Source: Bacillota bacterium
Lineage (GTDB): Bacteria; Bacillota; Clostridia; Acetivibrionales; DSM-1351
DNA: 64,000 bases
Reading direction: 5' to 3'
Assembly (NCBI GenBank): GCA_023412275.1
Contig: JAEYNY010000115.1
Location: 1-64,000 of the forward strand
Shown here: in pieces, positions 26,301 to 34,538 of the stretch
Layout of the letters: each line of letters starts with the position of its first letter
Position numbering within the stretch: position 1 is the first letter of the stretch
Notes under the pieces: generated by a model
What the model saw: the letters and a program-made list of their open reading frames with translations, nothing else
What the model was told of the DNA's origin: nothing
The model's database searches: none
Program-made: the position numbers and the translations under genes

Positions 26301-26745
26301 GGTACCCTCATACATGGTAAAGCTTGACTATCTGCCACTTACGTCCAATGGGAAGCTAGATAGAAACGCCTTGCCAGATGCACGAGATGTAGTTATTGAG
26401 GATACTGGCAAAAAAATATTGCCGAAGAATGATATTGAAATTGCTATTTCAGATATATGGAAAGATGTTCTTGGAATTGAAACATTGAGTGTCGAAGATA
26501 ATTTCTTTGATAAAGGTGGAAATTCTGTATTAATCATACAAACCAATTTAAAGCTGCAGGAGAAGTTCAAGGTAGATATTCCAGTAATGAATATGTTTAG
26601 ATATCCTACAATCAGTATGTTGCAAAAATATATTTCAGGGCTTATTAGTGGCACTGATGAAAAACAAGAAACTAAAAAGGATAATAAGCTTGGTTTTGAT
26701 AAAGATTCGGTGGATAAAAAGTTGAAGTTAATGAGAAGAAAATAG
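20374..26745 (+). CDS. NRPS: BtrH-like domain, radical SAM, B12-like, carrier, C, A (Cys-type), carrier
   Basis: 2123 residues. Residues 1 to about 330 resemble the BtrH N-terminal/C39-like papain fold, with C21 in NCFEKPLG and H129 in GHLFLLNGYD as likely catalytic residues. Next: radical SAM with C398, C402, C405 (RGCPYKCAYCHKIW), closely similar to the one in the previous NRPS; a B12-binding-like domain (about 710-860); carrier Ser965; condensation domain HHIIADG (H1151-G1157); adenylation domain (TSGSTGNPKG near 1649); carrier Ser2051; a charged tail. The adenylation domain has FDLSVYDIFG, LSGDWIP and LGGATEA, hallmarks of cysteine-activating domains, with pocket about D-L-Y-D-F-S-L-V-W-K (Asp where Cys domains have Asn). 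The condensation domain is not a heterocyclase. ATG 20374 overlaps the upstream gene by 8 nt, behind GGAGGAAGG. Confidence 0.88.
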   Translation: MSSSISISTANNLYTFDYVNCFEKPLGLVLERQHDKFQDLFYMYLKMVQSYNISKFENDNVFYTMNFNNAVRWIIEDKLKLQIDVQDIQAADIHKYIKSQLDLSRPVLVTGNLRELSYTKHYKVGDWGHLFLLNGYDEEKELYEIVDGEHKKPEGNVFEYGAFSMDYFILERLYNSMKTKYELGFAGVIYSSGKASDVNEKELLLDCLDLFIEGRSKQPYKEVDYVDEVLNRIRNGEAQNSQVNNFDPTNMIDFVFTRGIKYKEVFFKTLISFLKRHNCDEKLIESLEEKVAVLIGKWSKILNISLISYHLKNSFNINDKIDEAKVIEEEIVSITKQIRSKMENKVVRLVQTKAREQIKNLNELPIPNRSLVNYEKYNKYLDQAMVRHCISLQGTRGCPYKCAYCHKIWPKSHVYRSAEHIFNELKIYYDMGVRRFSFIDDIFNLNVENSSKFFKMVIDNKLDINLFFPNGVRADLLTKDYMDLMVEAGTVSVAFALETASARLQKLIGKNLDLEKFQENLEYMSLKYPNVITELFTMHGFPTETQEEAMMTLEFIKSMKWIHFPYLFILKIFENTDMAKLAIANGISIEDIEKSKGLHFTQLPFTLPFDRSFTLKYQTDFFNNYFMDKERLLHVLPYQMKILTEQEIIQKYNSYLPTEIASLEDLYKFAKIEPEQMQGVSCLCESKVFVPEIHSKMKKHFGEKKSAENALRVLLLDLSQHFNSENEPTRQHVEPPLGHMYLMTYLNQKLGEKVNGRIAKSRVDFDSYEELKDLLEDFKPDVIGIRTLSYYKDFFHVAVEAIRKFGFNGPILTGGPYASSEYESILKDKNIDLVLLGEGELTFCEVIEKVIANNRKIPKEDVLKEIPGIVFRTKEDMSLSNTVEKVIFIDMEEGVSEELGSETPNSKCCGSPEAVIKGTLNSDSSDCEFRPNDQVESRVADIWKECLQVEHFDKNVNFFDLGGNSLTAIKMIASILKEFNIEIYMEEFFNNLTLEKIIEYVKKNNENNQKNIWKTIEKVEKREFYPLSSSQKRIFVIEQLEKGSTAYNITFAMEFANGIDRKKLENVFRIIFLRHESLRTYFSFVGDEVVQIVSDNTQLDIKYMTAKDEGDYEDITREFIKPFDLFNAPLMRVGVVGIMGSQKELVIIDIHHIIADGLSVGIILKEFSLLYRDKALKELNYQFKDFAVWQQKIINSDELSTQEEYWLKMFKGDIPKLNMPLDFKRPALQSFKGDNVLIKASAGLTEKVNKLAKEKGMTVFNLLFAAYNILLYKYTGQNDIIAGIPVGGRGIEEFQDLVGMFVNTIPLRNLCNDALTFNAFLENVKNNTLEAFKNQDYQFEMLVEKLEITRDISRNPLFDTMFSFLDIKFETLQLDNYKIEPFEIKSKTSRFDLLFEVREINNEFNLNLVYCTTIFNRSTIERLGRYFINILEEIVENQNICIRDIQMLSEADRKQLLYDFNNTDVGYSENKTINQLFEEMAIKAPDKQALVFSKDSGIKVTLTYMELNEKANRVAWALKQLGAGKGSYIGILMDRSIDMVVGLMGILKSGAVYVPIEPYLPDARILAVLNSVDIRYIITDCKSLNRLGNLEGLPLKVNNIICLDELANDTLNTFTNNISVTYRSEILMNPVKNLPRQIESDELAYIIFTSGSTGNPKGVAVAHKPVINLIEWVNGNFNVGHQDKILFITSISFDLSVYDIFGILAAGGTIYIASSNELLEPKRIINLIIDEGITFWDSAPQALGQIVPYFEQMESKIQNSKLRLVFLSGDWIPVKLPDIMKKFINDVKVIGLGGATEATVWSNCYLIGKVEDYWSSIPYGKPIQNSKYFILDKRMEPCPIGVPGDLYIGGKCLASGYINDLELTKSKFLDSPFDKGEVIYKTGDVARWFEDGNIEFLGRNDFQVKVRGFRVELGDIESVLKQHEMVEDAVVESVKDKQGNNYLTAYYVLKEQSDQKRQVIAEILKEHIAEQLPPYMVPSYMVKLDYLPLTSNGKLDRNALPDARDVVIEDTGKKILPKNDIEIAISDIWKDVLGIETLSVEDNFFDKGGNSVLIIQTNLKLQEKFKVDIPVMNMFRYPTISMLQKYISGLISGTDEKQETKKDNKLGFDKDSVDKKLKLMRRK

Positions 26746-26781
26746 TTTTTCTCAAGTATAGTAAATGATAGGGGGCTTTAT

Positions 26782-27108
26782 ATGAATATGAATAAAGATA
26801 TCTTGGTTGACTTTGAAAATATTCAATGGGAGAATCCAGAGCCAGGAGTGCGTTACAAGGCTTTTGTAAGAGGTAATCAAAGATTGCGATTATTGGATTT
26901 CTTAGAAGGATTTGAAGAGAAAGAATGGTGTATAAAGGGACATGCGGCATATGTGATTGATGGGGAATTTTCCCTATATTTTAAAGAAGGTGTAAGCCGG
27001 TTAAAAGCTGGAGATATCGCTTTTATACCTGCGGGTGAAGAGTATGGTCATAAAGCAATTTTGGGGAAAGGTGAAAATGTCAGGTTGCTTTTATTTGAAA
27101 TAATATAA
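26782..27108 (+). CDS. Small single-domain cupin
   Basis: 108 residues. Cupin motif 1 is GHAAYVIDGEFSLYF and motif 2 is GDIAFIPAGEEYGHK, giving His residues that could bind a metal. Small cupins in biosynthetic clusters act as isomerases, epimerases, thiol oxidases or binding proteins, and the sequence does not choose between them. It lies 36 nt after the second NRPS and 22 nt before the KS protein with a GGGGG site upstream, so it is co-transcribed. Confidence 0.8.
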   Translation: MNMNKDILVDFENIQWENPEPGVRYKAFVRGNQRLRLLDFLEGFEEKEWCIKGHAAYVIDGEFSLYFKEGVSRLKAGDIAFIPAGEEYGHKAILGKGENVRLLLFEII

Positions 27109-27130
27109 ATGAAGCATGAGGTTATGTAAA

Positions 27131-29746
27131 ATGATTGAAAAAGAATACACGGGTCTTGAAATTGCGGTTATCGGTATGGCTGGAAAGTTTCCTGGAGCCG
27201 GGAGTATTGAGGAGTTCTGGGAGAATCTAAAAAATGGCAAGGAATGTATAACCCATTTTTCTGACGAAGAATTACTGAATGAAAATATTAATATAGAATT
27301 CATAAATAATCCATCTTATATAAAAGCAAAAGGGTTGTTGAAAAGTGCTGCTCATTTTGATGCAGAGTTTTTTGGATATAGTGCATCTGAAGCGGATATG
27401 ATGGATCCACAAATGAGAATTTTACACGAGTGTGCCTACCAAGCCCTTGAAGATGCAGGGTATGTTGCAGATGAATATAAAGACTTAATAGGTTTTTATG
27501 CTGGAGCAATGCCCAACTATTATTGGGAGAACCGTTCAGTACGTGGAACAGAGGAATTTTCAGAGCAGTTTGATGCAATGCACTTGCTGGATAAAGATTT
27601 TCTAACATCAAGGATATCTTACAAGTTGGATTTACGAGGACCGAGTGTATCTATTATAACAGCATGTTCTACAGGGCTATCTTCAATACATGTTGCATGC
27701 AGGGCACTTTTAACCGGGGAGTGTAAAATGGCACTTGCCGGCTCTGTTGCTGTATATTTGCCATTGGTAAGTGGATATATGCATAAGGAAGGAACCTTGG
27801 CTTCACCAGATGGAAAGTGCAAATCCTTTGATGCCGATGCAAACGGTACTGTTCCAGGAGATGGGGCTGGTGTTGTAATACTCAAATTGATGGAGGATGC
27901 CATTGAGGATGGGGATAACATATATGCAATAATAAAAGGTTCTGCGGTAAATAATGACGGTTCAAGAAAAGTCGGCTATACTGCTACAAGTATCGATGGT
28001 GCAGCTGAGGTTATCAGTCTTGCTCACAGTTTTTCTAGAGTTGAGGCTGAAAGTATAAGTTATATCGAGACCCATGGAGTTGGAACTTTACTTGGTGATG
28101 CTATGGAAATTGAAGCACTAAAACAGGCTTTTAATGAAGATGTAAGGACCAGTATTACTATCGGTTCGGTTAAACCTAATATTGGTTATCTTGGGCCGGC
28201 AGCAGGAATAGCAGGATTTATAAAGGTAGTCTTGGCACTTTATCATAAGCAGATACCTCCGAGCATTAATTTTAAAAAACCTAATAACATGGTCGATTTC
28301 GAAAATTTTTGTGTTAATCAAGAATTGACAAAGTGGGAAAACAATAAGTTTCCATTAAGAGCGGGTATTAATTCTTTTGCAGTAGGTGGGACGAATGCCC
28401 ATATTGTCTTGGAAGAAGCACCTGAATTTACTCACGGCAGTGAGGGAACAAACAAATTGAACCTCTTACCATTGTCTGCAAAAACAGAAGTGGCTTTAGA
28501 TAAAATGACGGTAAATTTAAAGGAATATATAAATAAATGTAAAGACGCGGATTTAAATGACTTGGCTTACACACTAAAGGTAGGAAGAAAGAACTATAAT
28601 TGCAGAAGATTTTTTATTTCTTCCGGAATAGATGATGCAATAGATTGTATTTCAACAATGGACCCTGAAAAAACAAAGACTGTTGTTCTAGAAGGAAATA
28701 AAAACAAATATGTATTTTTATTTCCGGATAGGAGCTGCTTTGGACATAGTTCAGTGAGATACGCATATAAAACACAAGATGTATTTAGATGTGAAATTGA
28801 CAATTGCCTACATATAGTTAAAAAAGTTACAGGATGTGATTGTAGTGGGTACTTTGGCGATGAAAGTCAAACAAGCAAAATGGTCACTGATATTCTACTA
28901 GCTTTTACAATACAGTATTCCCTTGCAAAAATGTTAATAAAATTGGGAGTAGTGCCTGACGCAGTATTTGGATATGAAATGGGAGAAATTGTTGCAGCAT
29001 GTACAGCTGGTGTTTTATCTATTGGGGATTCAATTAAATTGGTTTCTGCTATTGGAAGGGGTTTAGATAGTTCGGACAAAAATAATTTCATATGTATTTA
29101 TAGTCCAGAGGATAAAGTATTAGGATATCTCAAAGGAAATTTGAAACTGGTTGCTATCAATAATAAAGAAAAATGTGTGATAACAGGAGAACAAACGGAA
29201 CTGTCTGAGTTAATAAAAAATATTGAAAATGATGGACTGGACTACAGAGTACTGGCCGGTGGAGGTTATTATAACGGTAGTACATTCGGCGATGGCTTTA
29301 AAATCATTGAAGATGTAATAAATAAAATTCAATTTAAAAAACCTGAAATTCCCTTTATATCAAGCCAGACTGGAACATGGGCTAATCAATTTGAATTGGC
29401 AAGCCCCGATTACTGGATAAAACATTTCCAAAAACCAGTAATGTGTTATCAAGGTCTTGCAAAGCTTCTTGACAATGACAATAGTACTTTTATTGAGGTT
29501 GGAGATGGAAGAAACTTTATTAAGGAGCTTAAGCAGCACGAAAATAAAAATGATATACATTCAGAAATAGCTTTGTTAGCGCCCCAAAGGAGTGGCTATG
29601 ATGGTGAATTCTACCTTCTACGTGCCATAGGAAGTTTGTGGGCTATGGGAGCTGAAATAAATTGGAAAGAGTATTATGGCGAAGAGAAAAGGAAAAGGGT
29701 ATCACTCCCTAAGTATGCTTTTGGAAAACAGAAGTACAAAATTTGA
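27131..29746 (+). CDS. Stand-alone KS-AT protein with degenerate active sites
   Basis: 871 residues. The ketosynthase (about 10-430) keeps the nucleophile Cys179 (TACSTG) and His315 (ETHGVGT), but the second His of the triad is Tyr353: NIGYLG instead of NIGHL. The acyltransferase-like domain (about 530-840) has GYEMGE at 614-619 where GHSxGE is required, placing Glu616 at the nucleophile position. There is no carrier domain. A ketosynthase with this His lost is expected to transfer acyl chains without decarboxylative extension, and the acyltransferase should be dead. The protein may be structural, gatekeeping or a condensing enzyme of another kind. ATG 27131 is preceded by GAGGT; an upstream ATG (27116) precedes that site. 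Confidence 0.88.
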   Translation: MIEKEYTGLEIAVIGMAGKFPGAGSIEEFWENLKNGKECITHFSDEELLNENINIEFINNPSYIKAKGLLKSAAHFDAEFFGYSASEADMMDPQMRILHECAYQALEDAGYVADEYKDLIGFYAGAMPNYYWENRSVRGTEEFSEQFDAMHLLDKDFLTSRISYKLDLRGPSVSIITACSTGLSSIHVACRALLTGECKMALAGSVAVYLPLVSGYMHKEGTLASPDGKCKSFDADANGTVPGDGAGVVILKLMEDAIEDGDNIYAIIKGSAVNNDGSRKVGYTATSIDGAAEVISLAHSFSRVEAESISYIETHGVGTLLGDAMEIEALKQAFNEDVRTSITIGSVKPNIGYLGPAAGIAGFIKVVLALYHKQIPPSINFKKPNNMVDFENFCVNQELTKWENNKFPLRAGINSFAVGGTNAHIVLEEAPEFTHGSEGTNKLNLLPLSAKTEVALDKMTVNLKEYINKCKDADLNDLAYTLKVGRKNYNCRRFFISSGIDDAIDCISTMDPEKTKTVVLEGNKNKYVFLFPDRSCFGHSSVRYAYKTQDVFRCEIDNCLHIVKKVTGCDCSGYFGDESQTSKMVTDILLAFTIQYSLAKMLIKLGVVPDAVFGYEMGEIVAACTAGVLSIGDSIKLVSAIGRGLDSSDKNNFICIYSPEDKVLGYLKGNLKLVAINNKEKCVITGEQTELSELIKNIENDGLDYRVLAGGGYYNGSTFGDGFKIIEDVINKIQFKKPEIPFISSQTGTWANQFELASPDYWIKHFQKPVMCYQGLAKLLDNDNSTFIEVGDGRNFIKELKQHENKNDIHSEIALLAPQRSGYDGEFYLLRAIGSLWAMGAEINWKEYYGEEKRKRVSLPKYAFGKQKYKI

Positions 29747-29778
29747 TAGCAGTATTACAGCTGATTGAGGTGATTTCG

Positions 29779-30966
29779 ATGATATATTTAAATAATGCGT
29801 TTACAAGCTTTCCAAAACCTCCGGAGGTTATTGAATTTGTAAACAAGGTTATAAGAGAGCCACATTTGAGTGCAGGCAGAAGTGCCATTGAACAGGATGA
29901 GGAAGAGGATATAGTGTTGGGCTGCCGTAAATGCCTTGCAAAACTTTTTAATGTAGAAAATTATAATAATATATCATTTACTTCCGGGGCAACCTTTTCT
30001 CTAAATATGGCTATAAAAGGATTAAGGCTCGAAAATTGTCATGTTATTACAAGTGCAATGGAGCATACTTCAGTATTAAGGCCACTGAAGCTTCTTGAGA
30101 AGAATAAGGTTATTGAGCTTACAATAGTAGATTGCGATGAAAACGGGGTTGTTAGCCCTCAAAATATTGAAAAAGCAATTAGACCAAATACAAAGGCGAT
30201 AGTTCTAAACCATGCTTCAAATGTAGTACCCGCTGTAAATAACATAAGAAGGATAGGTGACATTACAAGCGAAGAAAATATAACATTTATAGTAGATGCT
30301 TCTCAGTCAGCAGGTTGTGTTCTAATAGATGTTAAAAAGATGGGGATCGATGTGCTTGCTTTTACCGGTCACAAATCACTCTTCGGACTAGAGGGGATTG
30401 GAGGCATATATATAAGGGATGGAATTTATATAGATCCTTTGACTGTTGGAGGCACTGGTCTTAAAAGTGAATCGCTTTATCAGGTAGAGGAACGCCCTTC
30501 ATATTATGAATCAGGTACGAGGAATACGGTAGGTATTGCTTCGTTGAAGGCAGGGGTTTCATATATATTGAATTGCGGCATGGATATTATGAATGAAAAA
30601 AAGAGAAAAACATTCGAAACATTAATCAGTGGCTTGAGGGAAATACCAAATGTACAACTTTATGGAAGCCACCAATATGGTACTCCCTTAATTTGCTTTA
30701 ATATAATAGGTATGTTGCCTACGGCTGTTGGACGGCTGTTATGGGAAAATTACAGCATAACCGTAAGAACCGGCTTGTTGTGTGCCCCCCTAATACATGA
30801 AAAAATCGGTACTGCTCCACATGGTGCGGTACGGATTAGCTTTTCGTATTTTACTACGGATGATGAGATCGATTTGTTTTTAAAGGCTGTAAGCGAAATA
30901 GTTGAATTGCTTAATTCGGGTAGGATCGAGGAAAGTAATAAAAACAAAAGCTTGGTTTGTTACTAA
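29779..30966 (+). CDS. Cysteine desulfurase (NifS/SufS-like, class V PLP enzyme)
   Basis: 395 residues. PLP-binding Lys199 lies in TGHKSLFG; the sulfur-carrying Cys335 lies in RTGLLCAPL, matching the RTGxHCAP motif of SufS-type enzymes; SGTRNTVGIASL is a conserved PLP-phosphate segment. It should convert cysteine to alanine plus an enzyme-bound persulfide. The gene is 32 nt after the KS protein and 23 nt before hdrC, and no iron-sulfur scaffold gene is adjacent, so its persulfide may feed the cluster's PP-loop or methylthiotransferase chemistry rather than general cluster assembly. ATG 29779 has GAGGTGA upstream. Confidence 0.9.
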   Translation: MIYLNNAFTSFPKPPEVIEFVNKVIREPHLSAGRSAIEQDEEEDIVLGCRKCLAKLFNVENYNNISFTSGATFSLNMAIKGLRLENCHVITSAMEHTSVLRPLKLLEKNKVIELTIVDCDENGVVSPQNIEKAIRPNTKAIVLNHASNVVPAVNNIRRIGDITSEENITFIVDASQSAGCVLIDVKKMGIDVLAFTGHKSLFGLEGIGGIYIRDGIYIDPLTVGGTGLKSESLYQVEERPSYYESGTRNTVGIASLKAGVSYILNCGMDIMNEKKRKTFETLISGLREIPNVQLYGSHQYGTPLICFNIIGMLPTAVGRLLWENYSITVRTGLLCAPLIHEKIGTAPHGAVRISFSYFTTDDEIDLFLKAVSEIVELLNSGRIEESNKNKSLVCY

Positions 30967-30989
30967 TGGATGAATAATGAGGTTTGACT

Positions 30990-31652
30990 ATGGAAGATCC
31001 AATGAAAAAACTAGATATTCAAGACTTACTTTACTATGTAAAGGAAGAGTGCAAAAAGTGCATGCAATGCGGAAAATGCGTAGGTAATTGTCCGGCAGCG
31101 GAAGTGTCCTCGTTTAACTCTCGTAAAATAATACATATGATTAAAACAGGGAATATGGATGCTGTCTTGGGTAGCAATGAAATGTGGTCTTGCGTTCTAT
31201 GTGCAAGTTGCTATGCTGTGTGCCCAAATGGTATTAATTTTTCATCCGTTTTGATGCTTTTAAGGGTTATTTCCTTTTATTATGGGTGTGGATGGGAAAT
31301 GGACAGGATGGCTCTTCCTTTTGCGGAGTATTATCTTAATACAGGTATCACGGTTCCGGATGCTGAGGATCCGGGGATTGTGGAAATGCTAAAGGCGAAG
31401 ACTGGAACTGGAGGAACAATGGAAGAATTCCGGGTGAGAATGGGGCTTGAGCCGAAGAGGAAAGTTAGTGATAAGGCGATGAAAGAAATAAGGTGTTTGG
31501 CTGAATCAAGCGGAATGATTTCAAAGATGGAGCTTATTAAAGGGAATGAAACTGCAAAGAGGCTTATAGACGATGTTCGTTGGATTAGTATGTGTAATGA
31601 AGTATTTCAAATAATCGGAAGGCTTCCTGGAGGAAGATCATATGAAAAGTAA
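30990..31652 (+). CDS. hdrC: Heterodisulfide reductase subunit C-like iron-sulfur protein
   Basis: 220 residues with two 4Fe-4S motifs (CKKCMQCGKCVGNCP and CVLCASCYAVCP) followed by helical segments, as in HdrC, which passes electrons between HdrA and HdrB. ATG 30990 is used because GAGGT at 30979-30983 precedes it, rather than the TTG at 30984. It overlaps hdrB by 11 nt. Its place directly after the cysteine desulfurase ties the electron-transfer genes to the biosynthetic operon. Confidence 0.9.
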   Translation: MEDPMKKLDIQDLLYYVKEECKKCMQCGKCVGNCPAAEVSSFNSRKIIHMIKTGNMDAVLGSNEMWSCVLCASCYAVCPNGINFSSVLMLLRVISFYYGCGWEMDRMALPFAEYYLNTGITVPDAEDPGIVEMLKAKTGTGGTMEEFRVRMGLEPKRKVSDKAMKEIRCLAESSGMISKMELIKGNETAKRLIDDVRWISMCNEVFQIIGRLPGGRSYEK

Positions 31653-32577
31653 TAAGAATGTTAAGGAAGTACAGTTGTATGAGAAATATATGCTTTTTCG
31701 GTCCTGTAGCATTTCAAACAAATGTCCTGGAATAGAAGTAGCAACCAAGTATGCTTTTTCAGAATTGGATCTATTATTGGATGAATCGGATGAACATACC
31801 TGCTGTGGCGGAAATGCAATTATATTTTCTTCTATAGGCCAGGTTAATTCAACAATTCTTATGACAGCAAGGAATCTTGCTGTGGCTGGAGAAAAGGAAC
31901 TAAATATCGTTACGATGTGTAATGGCTGCTACAAGAATCTTAATGAATTTGGAGAATATATAGTAAAAAACCCTGAGGTTATGAACTCTGTTAATGATAA
32001 ATTGAGAAAGATAAACAGAGAATACAATGGTAAAAGCAAAGTATATCATGTAATGGAAGTGCTTTACTCCAAAAGAAGTGACATTGCTAAGAAAGCCAAG
32101 TATACTTTGAACGGCTTAAAGTTTGCAATTCACTATGGCTGCCACTATAGCTTCGGAGCGAAAAATCATGCCATTGATGATTCATTTTCTACTTCTACTA
32201 TGGAGGAAATGATTGAAACGCTTGGAGGAGAAATTGTAAATTATACTGAGGAAAAAACTTGCTGTGGCAGTGGAATTCTAAATAATACATATGTTAACAA
32301 GGAACTGGCAATGTCAGTTGCAGAAAGAAAGTTTGAATCCCTGAACAGTACGGAGGCCGATGCTGTTATTGTAATGTGCCCGTATTGTATGATGACTTTA
32401 GACAGGATGCAGTTGAAATTTCACATGGCTATGGGGAAGAAATACATAATTCCAGTACTTCATATAGCCCAGATTATAAGTCTGGCAATGGGGGCTGCTC
32501 CGGCAAATCTCGGATTTGAAACAAACCTGACTTCTTTAGAGGGTTTTATGAAAAAGTGGGAGGGTTTGCATGCGTAA
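31642..32577 (+). CDS. hdrB: Heterodisulfide reductase subunit B-like protein (CCG domains)
   Basis: 311 residues with two cysteine-rich CCG domains: TCCGGNAI with MCNGCYKNL, then HYGCHYSFG with TCCGSGILN and VMCPYCMMTLD. In HdrB these bind two noncubane 4Fe-4S clusters that cleave a disulfide. All cysteines are present, so a disulfide or similar substrate is expected; in clostridia its identity is generally unknown. GGAGGAAG precedes the start, and the gene overlaps both hdrC and hdrA. Confidence 0.92.
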   Translation: MKSNKNVKEVQLYEKYMLFRSCSISNKCPGIEVATKYAFSELDLLLDESDEHTCCGGNAIIFSSIGQVNSTILMTARNLAVAGEKELNIVTMCNGCYKNLNEFGEYIVKNPEVMNSVNDKLRKINREYNGKSKVYHVMEVLYSKRSDIAKKAKYTLNGLKFAIHYGCHYSFGAKNHAIDDSFSTSTMEEMIETLGGEIVNYTEEKTCCGSGILNNTYVNKELAMSVAERKFESLNSTEADAVIVMCPYCMMTLDRMQLKFHMAMGKKYIIPVLHIAQIISLAMGAAPANLGFETNLTSLEGFMKKWEGLHA

Positions 32578-34525
32578 AATAGGGGTGTTTTTATGTCATT
32601 GCGGCACGAATATAATAGATAAAATTAATATGGGTGAGGTAGCTAAAGCTACTATGAAGTTTGAAGGGGTTGTTTGTGTTGTTGAAAACCTTCACTTTTG
32701 CTCAGAAGAAGGACAAAATGTTATTAGAGAAAAAATAAATAAACATGAACTAGGTGGAATTGTAATTGGTGCATGCAGCCCAAAACTTCATGAATCTGAA
32801 TTTAGGAAAATCCTTGACGGGACAGGGGTAAACCCCTACCTTCTGGAAATAGTTAATTTAAGGGAACAGGTTTCATGGTGCTCTGATAGTATTGAAGCGG
32901 CTACCAAAAAAGCAATTGATTTGGTATTTATGAAGGTTAAAAAGGTATCAAAGCTATTTCCTCTTAATGATGAGAGAGTACCTATAACCCAAAAAGCATT
33001 GGTTATAGGTGCAGGGATTGCTGGAATTGAAGCCGCACTAAGTATTGCACAAAATGGAATTGAGGTTTTATTGGTTGAGAGAGAGCCCTTTATTGGTGGA
33101 AATATGACTAAATTGGATAAAACCTTTCCAACCCTTGATTGTTCGTCATGCATATTGGCGCCAAGAATGATGGAGGTAATGAATCATCCGCTGATAAATG
33201 TTTGCCTAAATAGTAGTGTAACAAAGGTATCAGGCTTTGTTGGAAATTTTACCGTTTCAATTGAGCAAAAAAGTAGATCAATTGATGTGAGAAAATGCAC
33301 AGGTTGTGGAAAATGTATTGAACAGTGCCCTGTCAGGGTTGAAGCGGAGTATGAGGAAGGCATGTCTGAGAGACCAGCTATTTATAAACCTTTTCCGCAG
33401 GCATTACCTAAAGCACCTTTTATAGACAGTAAAGCTTGCCTACATTATAAAAACAGCAAATGTGGAATTTGCAGCAGGGTTTGTCCAACTGGTGCTATTA
33501 ACTATGAAGACGATGATAAAGTTATTGAGGAAAAAATAGGTGCCATAATAGTTGCAACAGGCTTTGATATGTTTGAAGCAGGCAAATATACTGAGTACGG
33601 TTTTGATAAATATCCAGATGTTATAACGGGGTTGCAGTTTGAGAGACTGATAAGTACTACAGGAGCCACAGCGGGAAAGCTTTTAAGACCATCGGATGGA
33701 AAAGTTCCTGAAACAATTGTATTTGTCCATTGTGTTGGTTCCAGAGATAAACAAAAGGGAATGGCATATTGTTCGAAAATATGCTGTATGGCCACGGCAA
33801 AGCATGTACAAATAGCTAGGGACAAAATACCCGATGCTCAAATTTATTCGTTTTTCATAGATATACGTGCCGGCGGAAAAGACTATCAAGAGTTTATTGA
33901 CCGGGCAACAGAACAAAACATTCAATTTATAAAGGGAAGAGTATCCCACATAGTAAAAGATGGTGACAAATATTTAGTAAAAGCAGAGAATATTTTTCTG
34001 GGGATTCCAGTTAGAATAAAAGCAGATTTGATTGTGTTGGCAAATGCAATAGTACCGGATAAAGATGCCGTCAAGCTTGCCAGAATTCTAGGAATAGAAT
34101 GCGACTCATATGGATTTTATAACAGTCTGCACCCTAAGATTAACCCTGTATCTACTGCAAAAGAAGGTATATTTATTGCTGGTTCATGTATGTCACCTAT
34201 GGATATTCACGATTCAGTAAGCCATGGAGCTGCTGCCGCGGTAAAAGTACTGAGTATATTGCAAAAAGAATATATAAAAAAAGCACCCATATTTGCTACG
34301 ATTAATAAACTCAAATGCTCAGGATGCATGGAGTGCAGACGGGTTTGTTATTATGGTGCAATTGAGCAAAGCATTTTAAAAGGTAGAAGGGTTGCACAGG
34401 TGAACAGCGCAGCTTGTCAGGGATGTGGAAATTGTGCCAGTCAATGCAAAAGCGGAGTCATAGGCTTAAATGATATGACTGATGAGCAAATTAACGCTGA
34501 AATTATTGGGTCTTTGTACTGGTAG
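32570..34525 (+). CDS. hdrA: Heterodisulfide reductase subunit A-like flavoprotein
   Basis: 651 residues. An N-terminal domain (CHCGTNI) is followed by an FAD-binding GxGxxG (VIGAGIAGIEAALSIAQNG, about 145) with the HdrA-specific LDCSSCILAPRM, ferredoxin motifs CTGCGKCIEQCP and CGICSRVCP, and a C-terminal ferredoxin pair (CSGCMECRRVC, CQGCGNCASQC). HdrA carries the FAD at which electron bifurcation occurs, so with the downstream subunits it could couple NAD(P)H oxidation to ferredoxin and disulfide reduction. It overlaps hdrB by 8 nt. Confidence 0.93.
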   Translation: MRKIGVFLCHCGTNIIDKINMGEVAKATMKFEGVVCVVENLHFCSEEGQNVIREKINKHELGGIVIGACSPKLHESEFRKILDGTGVNPYLLEIVNLREQVSWCSDSIEAATKKAIDLVFMKVKKVSKLFPLNDERVPITQKALVIGAGIAGIEAALSIAQNGIEVLLVEREPFIGGNMTKLDKTFPTLDCSSCILAPRMMEVMNHPLINVCLNSSVTKVSGFVGNFTVSIEQKSRSIDVRKCTGCGKCIEQCPVRVEAEYEEGMSERPAIYKPFPQALPKAPFIDSKACLHYKNSKCGICSRVCPTGAINYEDDDKVIEEKIGAIIVATGFDMFEAGKYTEYGFDKYPDVITGLQFERLISTTGATAGKLLRPSDGKVPETIVFVHCVGSRDKQKGMAYCSKICCMATAKHVQIARDKIPDAQIYSFFIDIRAGGKDYQEFIDRATEQNIQFIKGRVSHIVKDGDKYLVKAENIFLGIPVRIKADLIVLANAIVPDKDAVKLARILGIECDSYGFYNSLHPKINPVSTAKEGIFIAGSCMSPMDIHDSVSHGAAAAVKVLSILQKEYIKKAPIFATINKLKCSGCMECRRVCYYGAIEQSILKGRRVAQVNSAACQGCGNCASQCKSGVIGLNDMTDEQINAEIIGSLYW

Positions 34526-34538
34526 ATGGAGAATTTAA

